NCBI GenBank assembly: GCA_030431355.1
Contig: JAUIJG010000110.1
Span: 1 to 13,502, forward strand
Length of the DNA stretch: 13,502 nt
Source of the DNA: a bacterium
Lineage (GTDB): Bacteria > Cyanobacteriota > Vampirovibrionia > Obscuribacterales > Obscuribacteraceae
Reading direction: 5' to 3'
Position numbers and translations under genes: made by a program. The notes under the pieces were generated by a model. That model searched no databases. It worked only from the letters and a program-made list of their open reading frames with translations, and was not told the DNA's origin. Of the stretch, positions 1 to 6,988 are shown piece by piece; positions within the stretch are counted from its first letter, which is position 1; each line of letters starts with the position of its first letter.

Positions 1-1
1 A

Positions 2-946
2 ATGAATTTTTTAGATAAAGACAAACTGGTGGCGCTGGCTGTTACAGCGGCTATCTCCACCACAATGGCCCCAGCGGCCATGGCTCAACTGAGCAAAGGT
101 CAAGCTGTGACTTTCAACGGTCAGCCAATGTTTGAGATCAAAGCCGGAGCTGCCGGCTTCGACGCCAAGAAGCGCGCCTGGCTTGCCCAGGACAACTTCG
201 ACAACGCTCTGGTGCTAGCCGCCGACCGCTCACCAAATGCGGTCAAGGTGATTAAAGATAATGGCGCCTTCACCGTACAGTTGGACAATCATTACATTGT
301 CAGCGCTGACGCTAAGAGTGCCAACACAAAAGGAGTAAAACCGGAAGAGTTGGCTAACCGCTGGGCCGAAGCTATTAAGAGACGGCTGGGCGACAGCGCC
401 GCCACAAAAGCCTATGTAGCCAAGTTGACTAGAGACCATAAACTCTCCGGCGACATGGCCATCGTAGAAAGAAGCGTCTACGCCCCTGCCGGCACGGTGC
501 TTCCGATTCGCCTGGCTGAGGGTGTACTTCTAGCCAATGTGAAAAGCCAGAAAGATATTAGAGCCGTGCTCACAAGAGACGTGATTTTCGACTCTTACGC
601 TCTTCCCCGTAACTCTGTTCTGGTCGGGAAGCTGGTGAAAACAGACAAAAGCAACTATATGCTTCGCTTCTCCTCCCTCACCACCCCCAGTGGTACTGAG
701 GTGAAACTCAACGGACTGCCTGCAAGGGTAGCCGTAAGGACATCCGGTCCTGAGGCAATCGAGCATAAAAAGATCCCTGCCAATCCTAAGTCCGAAGCCA
801 GAGAGCCGGCAACCGTAGGAATTGGAGCCAAGAAAACAAAAATCTTGTTCCTTGAGCCGACTCAGAAGGCTCTAAATAAAGGCACATCAATGGTGGTGGC
901 TTTCGAACAGCCCACGGAAGTCTCCGTGACCATGAGAACAAGATAG
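2..946 (+). CDS. Exported protein with VirB10/TrbI-like C-terminal segment
   Basis: 314 aa. Residues 1-28 form a typical Sec signal peptide ending AMA, with cleavage before Gln29, so the mature protein is outside the cytoplasm. The complete signal peptide makes the ATG at base 2 a plausible start, although the ribosome binding site lies outside the window. Residues 112-130 form a helix-like stretch (KPEELANRWAEAIKRRL). Residues 160-245 read like the VirB10/TrbI beta-domain core: PAGTVLPIRL, then a VLTRDVIFDSYALPRNS segment, then LVGKL and a TPSGTEVKLNG strand pair. In VirB10 this region sits in the periplasmic ring of type IV secretion systems. No other secretion gene is visible here and the protein lacks the VirB10 N-terminal membrane helix and Pro-rich linker, so it may only share the fold. 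The export call is firm; the domain call is tentative. Confidence 0.75.
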   Translation: MNFLDKDKLVALAVTAAISTTMAPAAMAQLSKGQAVTFNGQPMFEIKAGAAGFDAKKRAWLAQDNFDNALVLAADRSPNAVKVIKDNGAFTVQLDNHYIVSADAKSANTKGVKPEELANRWAEAIKRRLGDSAATKAYVAKLTRDHKLSGDMAIVERSVYAPAGTVLPIRLAEGVLLANVKSQKDIRAVLTRDVIFDSYALPRNSVLVGKLVKTDKSNYMLRFSSLTTPSGTEVKLNGLPARVAVRTSGPEAIEHKKIPANPKSEAREPATVGIGAKKTKILFLEPTQKALNKGTSMVVAFEQPTEVSVTMRTR

Positions 947-1020
947 AAGCATTGCCCGTAAAAAGGCATGCTAAACAGATTGAGTCCGAAGGAAAGGAAG
1001 AGAGGAACTAAAGTCAAGTC

Positions 1021-1290
1021 ATGGGAGTTATAGGATTACTGATATACGGTCTGGTTGCCTCGGCATGCGCGTCCATCGGAACGCTCATTGTTTTTTCAGA
1101 AGTACCGGGTGGTATCACAACCTCCTTACTGGTAGGAATACTGGGCGCATGGCTGGGCGTAGTTCTAATCGGCCACACCGGTCCTGTACTGGGCGGTGTG
1201 GCAGTCCTTCCGGCAATTTTAGGATCCATGGTTCTGATTGTGGCCATGAATATGATCGCTGGAATATCAAAGGTACTTACCCAGAGCTAA
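1021..1290 (+). CDS. GlsB/YeaQ/YmgE-type small membrane stress protein
   Basis: 89 aa, almost wholly hydrophobic, with three predicted membrane segments (about residues 3-25, 33-52 and 57-83) separated by Gly-rich turns. The Gly-Ala pattern, with GLLIYGLVASACAS at the start and LLVGILGAWLGVVLIG in the middle, fits the GlsB/YeaQ/YmgE family (transglycosylase-associated protein), which is usually 80-90 aa and often stress-induced. Its biochemical role is not established. An AGAGGAACT stretch about 12 bases before the ATG is a weak, distant ribosome binding site. The CsbD gene follows after 51 bp with no terminator between, so the two are probably one transcript. An overlapping frame at 1065-1310 is basic, Cys-rich and family-less and is judged a shadow. 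Confidence 0.72.
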   Translation: MGVIGLLIYGLVASACASIGTLIVFSEVPGGITTSLLVGILGAWLGVVLIGHTGPVLGGVAVLPAILGSMVLIVAMNMIAGISKVLTQS

Positions 1291-1341
1291 AACAATCGAA
1301 AGCTATTTGAATAGTTACACACAAACTAACAGGAGAGATAT

Positions 1342-1551
1342 ATGAATAAGTTACAGATAAAAGGAAATTGGAATCAGTTAAAAGGTGAAGTTAAGAAGCA
1401 ATTTGCCGACCTCACCGACGACGATATGCTTGCGATTGAAGCTGACAATGACAAGTTAGTCGGTAAAATTCAGGAGCGTTACGGAATTCAGCGTGAAGAA
1501 GCAGAGAAACGAGTAGAGAAATTCCTCAACTCAAATAACTGCTGTTCTTGA
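1342..1551 (+). CDS. CsbD family stress-response protein
   Basis: 69 aa, soluble and highly charged. The N-terminal IKGNWNQLKGEVKKQFADLT is the hallmark of CsbD-like proteins (Pfam CsbD), followed by the usual DDDMLAIEADNDKLVGKIQERYG and a second helix ending EKRVEKFL; the length is typical. Members such as Bacillus CsbD and E. coli YjbJ are among the strongest general-stress-induced proteins, but their molecular function is unknown. The short tail NSNNCCS, with two adjacent cysteines, is unusual for this family. AGGAGAG lies 7 bases before the ATG. It shares a likely transcript with the GlsB-like gene upstream and is followed about 50 bp later by a strong terminator. Confidence 0.93.
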   Translation: MNKLQIKGNWNQLKGEVKKQFADLTDDDMLAIEADNDKLVGKIQERYGIQREEAEKRVEKFLNSNNCCS

Positions 1552-1601
1552 ACGCGAGACAAGCTTTACCCCAAGAGACAATAGTTTCTAAGTGAAGCCA
1601 G

Positions 1602-1654
1602 AAGAAGGCTTATTCATCGGTTTATCCGGAGAGTAAGCCTTCTTTCTATTTTTA
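1602..1654 (+). terminator. Intrinsic terminator after CsbD gene
   Basis: An 11-bp perfect stem (AAGAAGGCTTA at 1602-1612 with TAAGCCTTCTT at 1634-1644), a 21-base loop that can itself pair CGG with CCG, and a T-rich run TTTCTATTTTT. It ends the GlsB-CsbD transcript. Confidence 0.8.
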
Positions 1655-1672
1655 AATTCTGAATGAGGTCGA

Positions 1673-1699
1673 TAGCATGGAAAGACCATAACCATGCTA
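1673..1699. repeat. Perfect inverted repeat TAGCATGG-N11-CCATGCTA
   Basis: Two perfect 8-bp arms (1673-1680 and 1692-1699) around an 11-base centre, without a T-run. It lies between the CsbD terminator and the 81-aa gene, 57 bp before that gene's ATG. It could be an operator or an mRNA hairpin; nothing in the sequence decides which. Confidence 0.5.
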
Positions 1700-1755
1700 A
1701 ATAACAGTTAACGAACAAAGATATACGAAGCACAAAGAACGGAGACCCGCCAGAT

Positions 1756-2001
1756 ATGAGTATAGAGAATGAGAATAGTATTCTAGGAGAAGACCCCAAT
1801 CTGCCTTACGCGCCAAAAGAAGAGAGGCTACATGGTCTCTGGGTAAACCAATTACTGGTGAAAAACCACTGGCGGAAAGTTGCCAGAGCGGGGAAATCGA
1901 CGCTCAAAAGAGAGCTGGGAATGCCTTCAAAAACCACTGTCACCAGAAATTTCATAGAAAGATGTAAATCCTCCAGGGTATATCACAGTCTGCTTAGTTA
2001 G
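1756..2001 (+). CDS. Hypothetical basic 81-aa protein
   Basis: I do not recognise a family. The 81-aa product has an acidic, Asn-rich N-terminus (residues 1-24) and a basic body with probable helices at about 25-48 and 58-78. It shows no signal peptide, membrane segment or Cys/His metal motif. The spaced basic residues (KNHWRKVARAGKSTLKRE, then RNFIERCKSS) would suit nucleic-acid or acidic-partner binding, but this is not evidence of function. GGAG lies about 11 bases before the ATG, a long spacing. The gene sits alone between the terminator behind CsbD and a second terminator about 40 bp after its stop, which supports a separate short transcript. A spurious frame remains possible. Confidence 0.5.
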   Translation: MSIENENSILGEDPNLPYAPKEERLHGLWVNQLLVKNHWRKVARAGKSTLKRELGMPSKTTVTRNFIERCKSSRVYHSLLS

Positions 2002-2043
2002 AGATAATACCTTCGATAGTGCTATCATCGAGAACTACTATAA

Positions 2044-2080
2044 AGAAGAAGCCGGCACATAATGAACCGGCTTCTTTTCT
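2044..2080. terminator. Two-way terminator between convergent genes
   Basis: Stem GAAGCCGG (2048-2055) with CCGGCTTC (2067-2074), extended by A-T and G-T pairs to about 12 bp, with an 11-base loop. On the plus strand TTTTCT follows; on the minus strand CTTCTTTA follows. It lies between the stops of the 81-aa gene and the minus-strand three-repeat gene and probably serves both. Confidence 0.75.
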
Positions 2081-2108
2081 ATTTCACTTTCAGTCTAGAA
2101 CTGGATCT

Positions 2109-3140
2109 CTATCTAACCTGACGATCAAATAGCTCTTTGTTAATCTGTTTGCTGAGGTTGTCGAGGCGATTCATGATGTTTCTCTCCTCTCTCCAGTTGA
2201 GTCCGCTTCCGCTGCTTCTCAGACGAGCCTCCATGGTGCTTATCTGCTGTTCTTTATCATATAGTTTACTAGCTTCAGAAGCAGTTAATCGGCCGGACTT
2301 GAGACCGCTGTCTATCCTGGACCTCAGTACCGACTGGCGACGATTTACGCTGTCTGAATGGTGTCTTCCTCTATAATGACGGCCGTGTCTATAGTTAGTG
2401 TTACTTCTGCTGGCTGTGTTGTAGTCACGCAGCTCTCTTTTGCTCTTATCATCTAAGGCCACAAGAGCGTCTTTCAACTTACTTTCCTCATCATAGGATA
2501 ACCTTCCATCCCCCAGATAGACAGACTTATCGCTGGCGATTCTATTGAGGTCGGTTCTCAGCTCTCTGGCTTCATCCCAGGTCAAACGTCCATCCACAGC
2601 GCCCTGTTCGATCCGTGCACTCAATTCGGCTTGATAAGAATCGATATGGGCTCTTCTTAGAGTTTCGTTGGGGAGGGTGCCGTCGCTCAGTGGTCTGGCA
2701 CCAAATCGGTTGAACCAGGTCCGGTGGTTGATGACCGCGGTACCGCCCACAGTGCTGTCATTGGATAAATACACCTCAAGACGTCTTGATACGTCTGTCA
2801 ACTGATCGAGGAGAGTTCTTGTCTCCGTATAGTTTAGGGACCCGTCCAGAAGATAGCTGGACTCCAGGCTGGAGACGGAGCTCAGCCGATTTCTCAAATC
2901 AGCGGCTTCGTCCACGGTCAATTGACCGGTGGTCACCCCAGCGGCAATCTGAGTCTCTAGTTGGCTCTGCCGGTCATCGATACTGGTTCTCACCGAGGTG
3001 GAAGAGTAAGGCAGACTGCCGGTTGTTACGGTGGTCAATACCGTTCGCAAGATTTCGTCAAAATCTGCCGCCATGGCTGCTTGATGACTGCCGAGGGCCA
3101 GGGTCAACGCCCCTGCCACCACTAAACCAATCTTTCTCAT
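2109..3140 (-). CDS. Exported protein with three EF-hand-like helical repeats
   Basis: 343 aa. Residues 1-24 are a signal peptide ending AMA. The rest is built from three copies of a ~75-residue module at about 54-127, 166-239 and 265-339. Each copy has the pattern RQxxLxxRIxxGxxxGRLTxxEAxxL, then a second turn of the type DGRLSYDEE, then an amphipathic helix. The turns (DGSLNYTE 99-106, DGRLTWDE 183-190, DGRLSYDE 211-218) match positions 5, 6, 8 and 12 of an EF-hand loop, but acidic residues are missing at positions 1 and 3, so calcium binding is doubtful. A His/Arg-rich linker (about 251-261) separates repeats 2 and 3. AGGAGGAGAG lies before the ATG. I know of no assigned function. A single copy of the same module occurs in the gene at 8313-8678. 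Confidence 0.85.
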   Translation of the reverse strand: MRKIGLVVAGALTLALGSHQAAMAADFDEILRTVLTTVTTGSLPYSSTSVRTSIDDRQSQLETQIAAGVTTGQLTVDEAADLRNRLSSVSSLESSYLLDGSLNYTETRTLLDQLTDVSRRLEVYLSNDSTVGGTAVINHRTWFNRFGARPLSDGTLPNETLRRAHIDSYQAELSARIEQGAVDGRLTWDEARELRTDLNRIASDKSVYLGDGRLSYDEESKLKDALVALDDKSKRELRDYNTASRSNTNYRHGRHYRGRHHSDSVNRRQSVLRSRIDSGLKSGRLTASEASKLYDKEQQISTMEARLRSSGSGLNWREERNIMNRLDNLSKQINKELFDRQVR

Positions 3141-3156
3141 AAAAATCTCTCCTCCT

Positions 3157-3186
3157 AAAATTCAAGAACTCCCTTCCGGGAGTTCT
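3157..3186 (-). terminator. Terminator after the 48-aa membrane peptide gene
   Basis: On the minus strand a perfect 9-bp stem (AGAACTCCC/GGGAGTTCT, 3165-3186) closes a GGAA tetraloop and is followed by TGAATTTT. It lies 16 bp past the stop of the small membrane gene and just before the start of the three-repeat gene, so that gene may need its own promoter or readthrough. Confidence 0.7.
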
Positions 3187-3201
3187 CTATCTGTGCAACT
3201 T

Positions 3202-3348
3202 CTAAACCGGTTTTCGTCCGGTAATCATCTGAATAACAAACAAAACTCCGGCAATTAGAAGTAATGTATGAATTAGTGGTCCTCCCACATGGGATATCAG
3301 TCCCAGTAACCAGAGGGCAACTAAAATTGTAAGTAGTGTGTATAGCAT
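3202..3348 (-). CDS. lmo0937/DUF5670-like 48-aa membrane peptide
   Basis: A 48-aa frame starting MLYTLLTILVALWLLGLISH and ending QMITGRKPV. Start MLYT, the WLLGL core, a Gly-rich turn (HVGGPLIH), a second hydrophobic helix and a short basic tail match the very small lmo0937-type family (DUF5670) almost point for point; members are usually 45-55 aa. The family is widespread, of unknown function, and some members are general-stress genes in Gram-positive bacteria. Two membrane helices at about residues 2-18 and 25-41 are expected. AGGAGAG precedes the ATG by 8 bases. It lies 33 bp after the holin-like gene on the same strand, so they are probably co-transcribed, and a good terminator follows. 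Confidence 0.85.
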   Translation of the reverse strand: MLYTLLTILVALWLLGLISHVGGPLIHTLLLIAGVLFVIQMITGRKPV

Positions 3349-3381
3349 TATATATCTCTCCTGATTAATTCAAACTTGCGA

Positions 3382-3771
3382 CTAGGCAGCTAACCTTTCT
3401 TCAACACCGGCATCGGTAAGAATTCCGATGAACAGAGTGATCAATCCACCCATGATGGCTGGAGTCCAACCGGCGACGGTCAGGTAAGCGGGCATGATCT
3501 CCGAGGTGAGCATCAGAACATAGGCTGGAATGAGCCAGAATCCGAGCACCCAGAGGGGAATCAGAACCAACAGCGCCACACCAAAGGTCCCGACGGTAAG
3601 TACAGCCGTTGCGGCAGCGGCAACCCAACTCACGACAACTCCTAAGATCGAGAACAAGAGGGCAAGACCGATGGAAACGGCAAATCCGCCATGAACCTCA
3701 ATCCCTCCAATGGACGGAAGAATGAAGTTAAATGCCAGAGCCAGTAATAAAAGTCTTATGATGAATGCCAT
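3382..3771 (-). CDS. Holin-4-like (PF04020-type) integral membrane protein
   Basis: 129 aa from the ATG at 3771. This start is preferred over an in-frame ATG 36 bases upstream because AAGGAGG sits 4 bases before it. The protein is almost entirely hydrophobic, with about four membrane segments (near 2-16, 28-58, 62-83 and 100-120) separated by short turns such as LPSIGGIEVHGG and TSEIMPAYLTVAGW. The arrangement of a first helix ending in a Leu-Pro-x-I turn with Gly-rich strands, then a hydrophobic hairpin and a second amphipathic turn, resembles the phage-holin family 4 proteins (PF04020), common in bacterial chromosomes away from prophages. No phage gene is near, so a lysis role is unlikely. 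Probably co-transcribed with the 48-aa peptide gene downstream. Confidence 0.65.
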   Translation of the reverse strand: MAFIIRLLLLALAFNFILPSIGGIEVHGGFAVSIGLALLFSILGVVVSWVAAAATAVLTVGTFGVALLVLIPLWVLGFWLIPAYVLMLTSEIMPAYLTVAGWTPAIMGGLITLFIGILTDAGVEERLAA

Positions 3772-3775
3772 CGGT

Positions 3776-3782
3776 CCTCCTT
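3776..3782 (-). promoter_or_regulatory. Start-deciding RBS of holin-like gene
   Basis: AAGGAGG on the minus strand, 4 bases before the ATG at 3771. It excludes the longer start at 3807, which has no such site. Confidence 0.8.
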
Positions 3783-3933
3783 GAACCCGAACTATCGAGT
3801 GTCTCAAACTGCGTACAAAGTTCTAATAGCGCAATGCACCAGAAGTGATGCCACCAAAATCGCAACGACACCCCGTACCTTTTATATAGGGCAAAGGCAC
3901 AGATTAACAGCAGGCAACTTCTCCTCCTTATCG

Positions 3934-3942
3934 TGCTATTAC
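3934..3942 (+). promoter_or_regulatory. Possible extended -10 promoter for the FtsH-like gene
   Basis: TGCTATTAC resembles an extended -10 (TGn plus TATTAC, 4 of 6 matches to TATAAT) 25 bases before the GTG start. No good -35 is seen 17 bases upstream. The 196-bp gap between the divergent holin-like and FtsH-like genes must hold both promoters. Confidence 0.3.
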
Positions 3943-3967
3943 AACTAGACGCATAAAGGAGGATCCC

Positions 3968-5845
3968 GTGAGTCAACAGATAGGAGAAAACCGTAGAGCA
4001 TTTGTAGCTATAGTCAGCCTACTAATTTTATTAGTTTCGATTCCTCTGATCTGGACTCTTTCCCGAGGTTCAGCCGACACCGCAAGCAAGGTAGTCAGCC
4101 TAAATGAGCTTACTAAGGAAATAGCAGTGAATCCTCATAAATACTACCGGGCTGAGCTCTGGAGAGAGAGCAAAGTTGTAAAACTCGCGAGCCGTTCCGG
4201 AGAGAGCATTTATATAAAGAACCCGGACTATCCGGTTTTGCTTCAGCTGCTTAGAGCCCAGAGCATACCGGCTATCATCGTGGCCGGTGAGTCGCAGATA
4301 CCGGCGCAACCAATTGATTTGACTTCAATGTTGATTCTAGTTCTTCTTATAGTTTCTTCCGCCGCATTCCTATATAAGGTGAACTTGAGAAATCTCCCCA
4401 ACCTCACGGATAGGACCGGTCATTCCGGATTCGGTCCCCTGAAAGGAACCGAATATGAAAAATGCACCTTTAGCGATATCGCCGGTTGCGAAGAGGCTGT
4501 ATCTAAATTGAGAAGAGTGGCAAGGTGGTTGAAATCACCCCAGTGGTATGACCGCTTCGGAGCCAAAATTCCCAGAGGAGTCCTGGCGGTTGGTCCGCCC
4601 GGAACAGGTAAGACGCTTCTGGCCCGCGCCCTGGCCAGTGAGGTAGAAGCCAATTTCTTTTCGGTGAACGGATCAAGTTTTGTTGAAATGTTTGTCGGAG
4701 TCGGCGCCCGGCGGGTGAGAAACCTGTTTAAGAAAGCTGTCTCCGCCAGGAAAAGAAACGGTCATCCGTCAATAATATTTATCGATGAAATAGACGCAGT
4801 CGGCAAGAAACGAGGCGGCGGCAACAGCGGCTCCGACTCGGAACGAGAGCAGACTCTCAATCAACTGCTTGTCTCCATGCAGGGCTTCGAGTCTATGGAC
4901 GGCATACTTGTGATGGCCGCCACCAATAGACCTGACACCCTGGATAGTGCCCTGACAAGGCCCGGTAGATTCGACTACCGAGTCAACGTTGACCTGCCCG
5001 ATACCTTTGGAAGAGAAAGAATATTTGCCATTCATACAGAGAATAAAGCCCTTCATCCTAAGGTCGACTTGAGAGACCTGGCCATCAGAACCCCTCTCTT
5101 CTCCGGCGCCGACATCGAACAAGTCTGCAATGAAGCAGCCATAGCTGCCGCCGAAAGATTGGAGAGGAAGCTAGAATTGGAGCCACATTCTTTGGAGCCG
5201 GAAGCCGAGGACATGGTGCTCACGGTAGAAGACTTTGATAAAGGAATAGACTATGTGCAGTTCGGTGACCCCATGCTCTCCAGGGCGAGATCCCAGAGCC
5301 TGGAGGAGAAAAAGAACGTGGCGGTGCACGAAGCTGGTCACTGCGCCGTTCAACAAGCACTACAGGGAAGAGGCGCAGACCCGATCACAAAAGTCACCAT
5401 TGAGCCCCGAACCAAATCGATGGGATCCATGCAAAGTCATCCCACCGAGGAGCGTTATGGTCACACGGAAAAAGAATTGAGAGCAAGAATTATGACCGCT
5501 CTTGGCGGCAGAATCGCCCAGGAGAGATTGCTTAGAAGGCGTGACACGGGAGCATCCAATGACTTTGAACAGGCCAATCATATCGCCAGAAAGATGGTGA
5601 CAGAGTTCGGCATGTCCAAGCTGGGCCCGATCTACATCAAGGATGATGGCAGCACCGGTGACTCGCTCAATGAAGAGGTGGACAAAGAGGTAAGACGGAT
5701 CCTCACCGAATCGAGAAGAGAAGCCACCGCCATAATCAAAAAAAATCGGAAGAAGATAGTTCTTGTGGCTCGTGTTTTGATGGAAGAGCAAACAATACTT
5801 GGCTCAAGATTCAGAGACCTCTGGGAACGAGAGACAAGCTTCTAG
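3968..5845 (+). CDS. ftsH: FtsH-family ATP-dependent zinc metalloprotease
   Basis: 625 aa, a normal FtsH length. It starts at GTG with AAGGAGG 5 bases upstream. Two N-terminal membrane helices (about 11-31 and 120-137) enclose a short ~85-residue extracytoplasmic domain. The AAA+ module has Walker A GPPGTGKT (209-216), pore motif MFVG (241-244), Walker B IIFIDE (269-274) and a second region of homology with AATNRP (317-322) and arginines 331 and 334. The protease has zinc motif HEAGH (454-458) and the third ligand Asp532 in [11 protein letters not shown], so it should be active. Members form membrane hexamers that degrade membrane and short-lived proteins. It diverges from housekeeping FtsH around the pore (GARRVRNLF for GASRVRDLF) and in the linker ([20 protein letters not shown]), so it may be a paralogue. 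A coiled-coil membrane protein follows 82 bp later. Confidence 0.93.
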   Translation: MSQQIGENRRAFVAIVSLLILLVSIPLIWTLSRGSADTASKVVSLNELTKEIAVNPHKYYRAELWRESKVVKLASRSGESIYIKNPDYPVLLQLLRAQSIPAIIVAGESQIPAQPIDLTSMLILVLLIVSSAAFLYKVNLRNLPNLTDRTGHSGFGPLKGTEYEKCTFSDIAGCEEAVSKLRRVARWLKSPQWYDRFGAKIPRGVLAVGPPGTGKTLLARALASEVEANFFSVNGSSFVEMFVGVGARRVRNLFKKAVSARKRNGHPSIIFIDEIDAVGKKRGGGNSGSDSEREQTLNQLLVSMQGFESMDGILVMAATNRPDTLDSALTRPGRFDYRVNVDLPDTFGRERIFAIHTENKALHPKVDLRDLAIRTPLFSGADIEQVCNEAAIAAAERLERKLELEPHSLEPEAEDMVLTVEDFDKGIDYVQFGDPMLSRARSQSLEEKKNVAVHEAGHCAVQQALQGRGADPITKVTIEPRTKSMGSMQSHPTEERYGHTEKELRARIMTALGGRIAQERLLRRRDTGASNDFEQANHIARKMVTEFGMSKLGPIYIKDDGSTGDSLNEEVDKEVRRILTESRREATAIIKKNRKKIVLVARVLMEEQTILGSRFRDLWERETSF

Positions 5846-5927
5846 TAAGTTGAAGAGACGGCTTCGAACAAGCATCAAACAAAAGGTTTCATGCTAATTA
5901 AATCCTAGAAATAAGGAGTCAAGCCAA

Positions 5928-6878
5928 ATGAAGACTAAGTTCAAAACCATATTGCCCCTGGCGTTATCACTTGTACTGATGGCCGGCACTGGTTGGAACC
6001 AGGCAGGAACAGCAAAAGAGAAAGCCGCGGCAACAGACAAAACCAGCGGCGCAGAAGTCATAGTAGTTGACAATGACAGCGAAGCTGTTAAGACAGACAA
6101 AGTAGATGCCACCGCCAGAGACACTGAGAAAGCCTCTCAGAAAGAAGAGGCGAATAAGCCCTCCGAAGAGCTGGTGGAGAAAAAGAAAGCGGAGCAGAAA
6201 AGGACCGACAGGGCCATGCTCAAAGCCGCCAATGAAGTAGATGGGGTGGAGATCGATCCAAATAAATTTGAAGAAGAAAAGGGTTTTCAACTAAAACATC
6301 TCAATCCATTCCACTGGGTGTTCAAACCGGTTACAGATATGCAACAAAGAGTCGTTCATCTGGAGAAGCAGATAATGCGACTTGAAGCTCCCATAGCCAG
6401 TTTACAAAAGCCTATGGTCGGCTTGAGACAGGATATGGGCAACGTTGAGACCCAGATGTCCACCATAGATAACAGCATGGGTCATGTGAACGGCCACATG
6501 GAAAAAGTAAACGGACAGATGAAAACAGTGGACAAACGAATGGGTCACGTGGAGACCCAATTGGATAAAATGTATGAACCGGTTGTTGGTCTTCAAGGAC
6601 CTGTAACAAACGTTAGTTCGCAACTATCCACCCTGAAAAGCGACCTCCAGGAGCTTAAGGATGTGGTCAGCTTGACCAGTACCCTGATACTGGTGGCGGT
6701 TGTAGCAGTCGGTCTGCTTGTCGCCGTGGGAACGCCGATAGCAGCGCTATTCGCCTGGAGACACAGAAAGTTCATTATTGAAAAATTCGGTAAGAGCGAT
6801 TACGAAGACATCCCCATGGGTGATGATGAAGAGGAGAAACCGGCCCTATCCCGGTCGGTAACATCTTACACAAGATAA
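5928..6878 (+). CDS. Exported, C-terminally anchored heptad coiled-coil protein
   Basis: 316 aa, no family recognised. Residues 1-29 are a signal peptide; 30-105 are charged, Lys/Glu/Ala-rich and probably disordered; 122-134 (LKHLNPFHWVFKP) is a short hydrophobic patch. From Leu145 to about 249 run 15 uninterrupted heptads with Leu/Val/Ile/Met at one core position and Ile/Met/Leu/Val four residues later. Met fills the second position in seven successive heptads (163 to 205). A membrane helix follows at about 252-278, then a basic stop (WRHRK) and an acidic tail (EDIPMGDDEEEK). Expected topology: coiled coil outside the cytoplasm, tail inside. AAGGAG lies 9 bases before the ATG. No terminator separates it from the FtsH-like gene, so co-transcription is likely; a role as protease partner or substrate is only inference. 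Confidence 0.85.
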   Translation: MKTKFKTILPLALSLVLMAGTGWNQAGTAKEKAAATDKTSGAEVIVVDNDSEAVKTDKVDATARDTEKASQKEEANKPSEELVEKKKAEQKRTDRAMLKAANEVDGVEIDPNKFEEEKGFQLKHLNPFHWVFKPVTDMQQRVVHLEKQIMRLEAPIASLQKPMVGLRQDMGNVETQMSTIDNSMGHVNGHMEKVNGQMKTVDKRMGHVETQLDKMYEPVVGLQGPVTNVSSQLSTLKSDLQELKDVVSLTSTLILVAVVAVGLLVAVGTPIAALFAWRHRKFIIEKFGKSDYEDIPMGDDEEEKPALSRSVTSYTR

Positions 6879-6907
6879 CTTGCTGCAAAGCAGTTCGACG
6901 ACGAAAG

Positions 6908-6932
6908 ACCACGGCTGAAACCGTGGTTTTTT
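6908..6932 (+). terminator. Intrinsic terminator after coiled-coil gene
   Basis: Stem ACCACGG (6908-6914) with CCGTGGT (6921-6927), loop CTGAAA, then six T. It lies 29 bp past the stop and ends the FtsH/coiled-coil transcript. Confidence 0.88.
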
Positions 6933-6946
6933 GTTGCTTGTCTTTG

Positions 6947-6988
6947 TCACCAAAAGTAAAACCCGGTGTCGTAAATGACACCGGGTTT
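6947..6988 (-). terminator. Strong minus-strand terminator facing the previous one
   Basis: A perfect 12-bp stem (AAACCCGGTGTC 6959-6970 with GACACCGGGTTT 6977-6988) with a 6-base loop. On the minus strand it is followed by TACTTTTGG right after the TTT arm, giving a U-rich run; on the plus side the run is poorer. It therefore implies a minus-strand transcript arriving from above 6990, where no protein gene is evident. Confidence 0.7.

Noticed and set aside
1065..1310. Overlapping 81-codon frame on the plus strand
   Set aside because: It overlaps the GlsB-like gene, is basic and Cys/His-rich without any pattern, and lacks a ribosome site; the other frame has clear membrane segments.
3382..3771. 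Prophage remnant suggested by the holin-like gene
   Set aside because: No endolysin, integrase, structural gene or attachment repeat is nearby; PF04020-type proteins are common chromosomal membrane proteins.
3728..3976. 82-codon minus-strand frame in the divergent promoter region
   Set aside because: It overlaps the start of the FtsH-like gene and of the holin-like gene, and is Cys/Trp-rich without pattern.
4769..5122. Antisense open frame inside the FtsH-like gene
   Set aside because: It lies opposite the strongly conserved AAA+ region and has no family features; it mirrors the codon structure of the real gene.
5360..5791. Long 143-codon antisense frame inside the FtsH-like gene
   Set aside because: It is opposite the zinc-protease domain, including HEAGH-proximal codons, with no plausible protein features.
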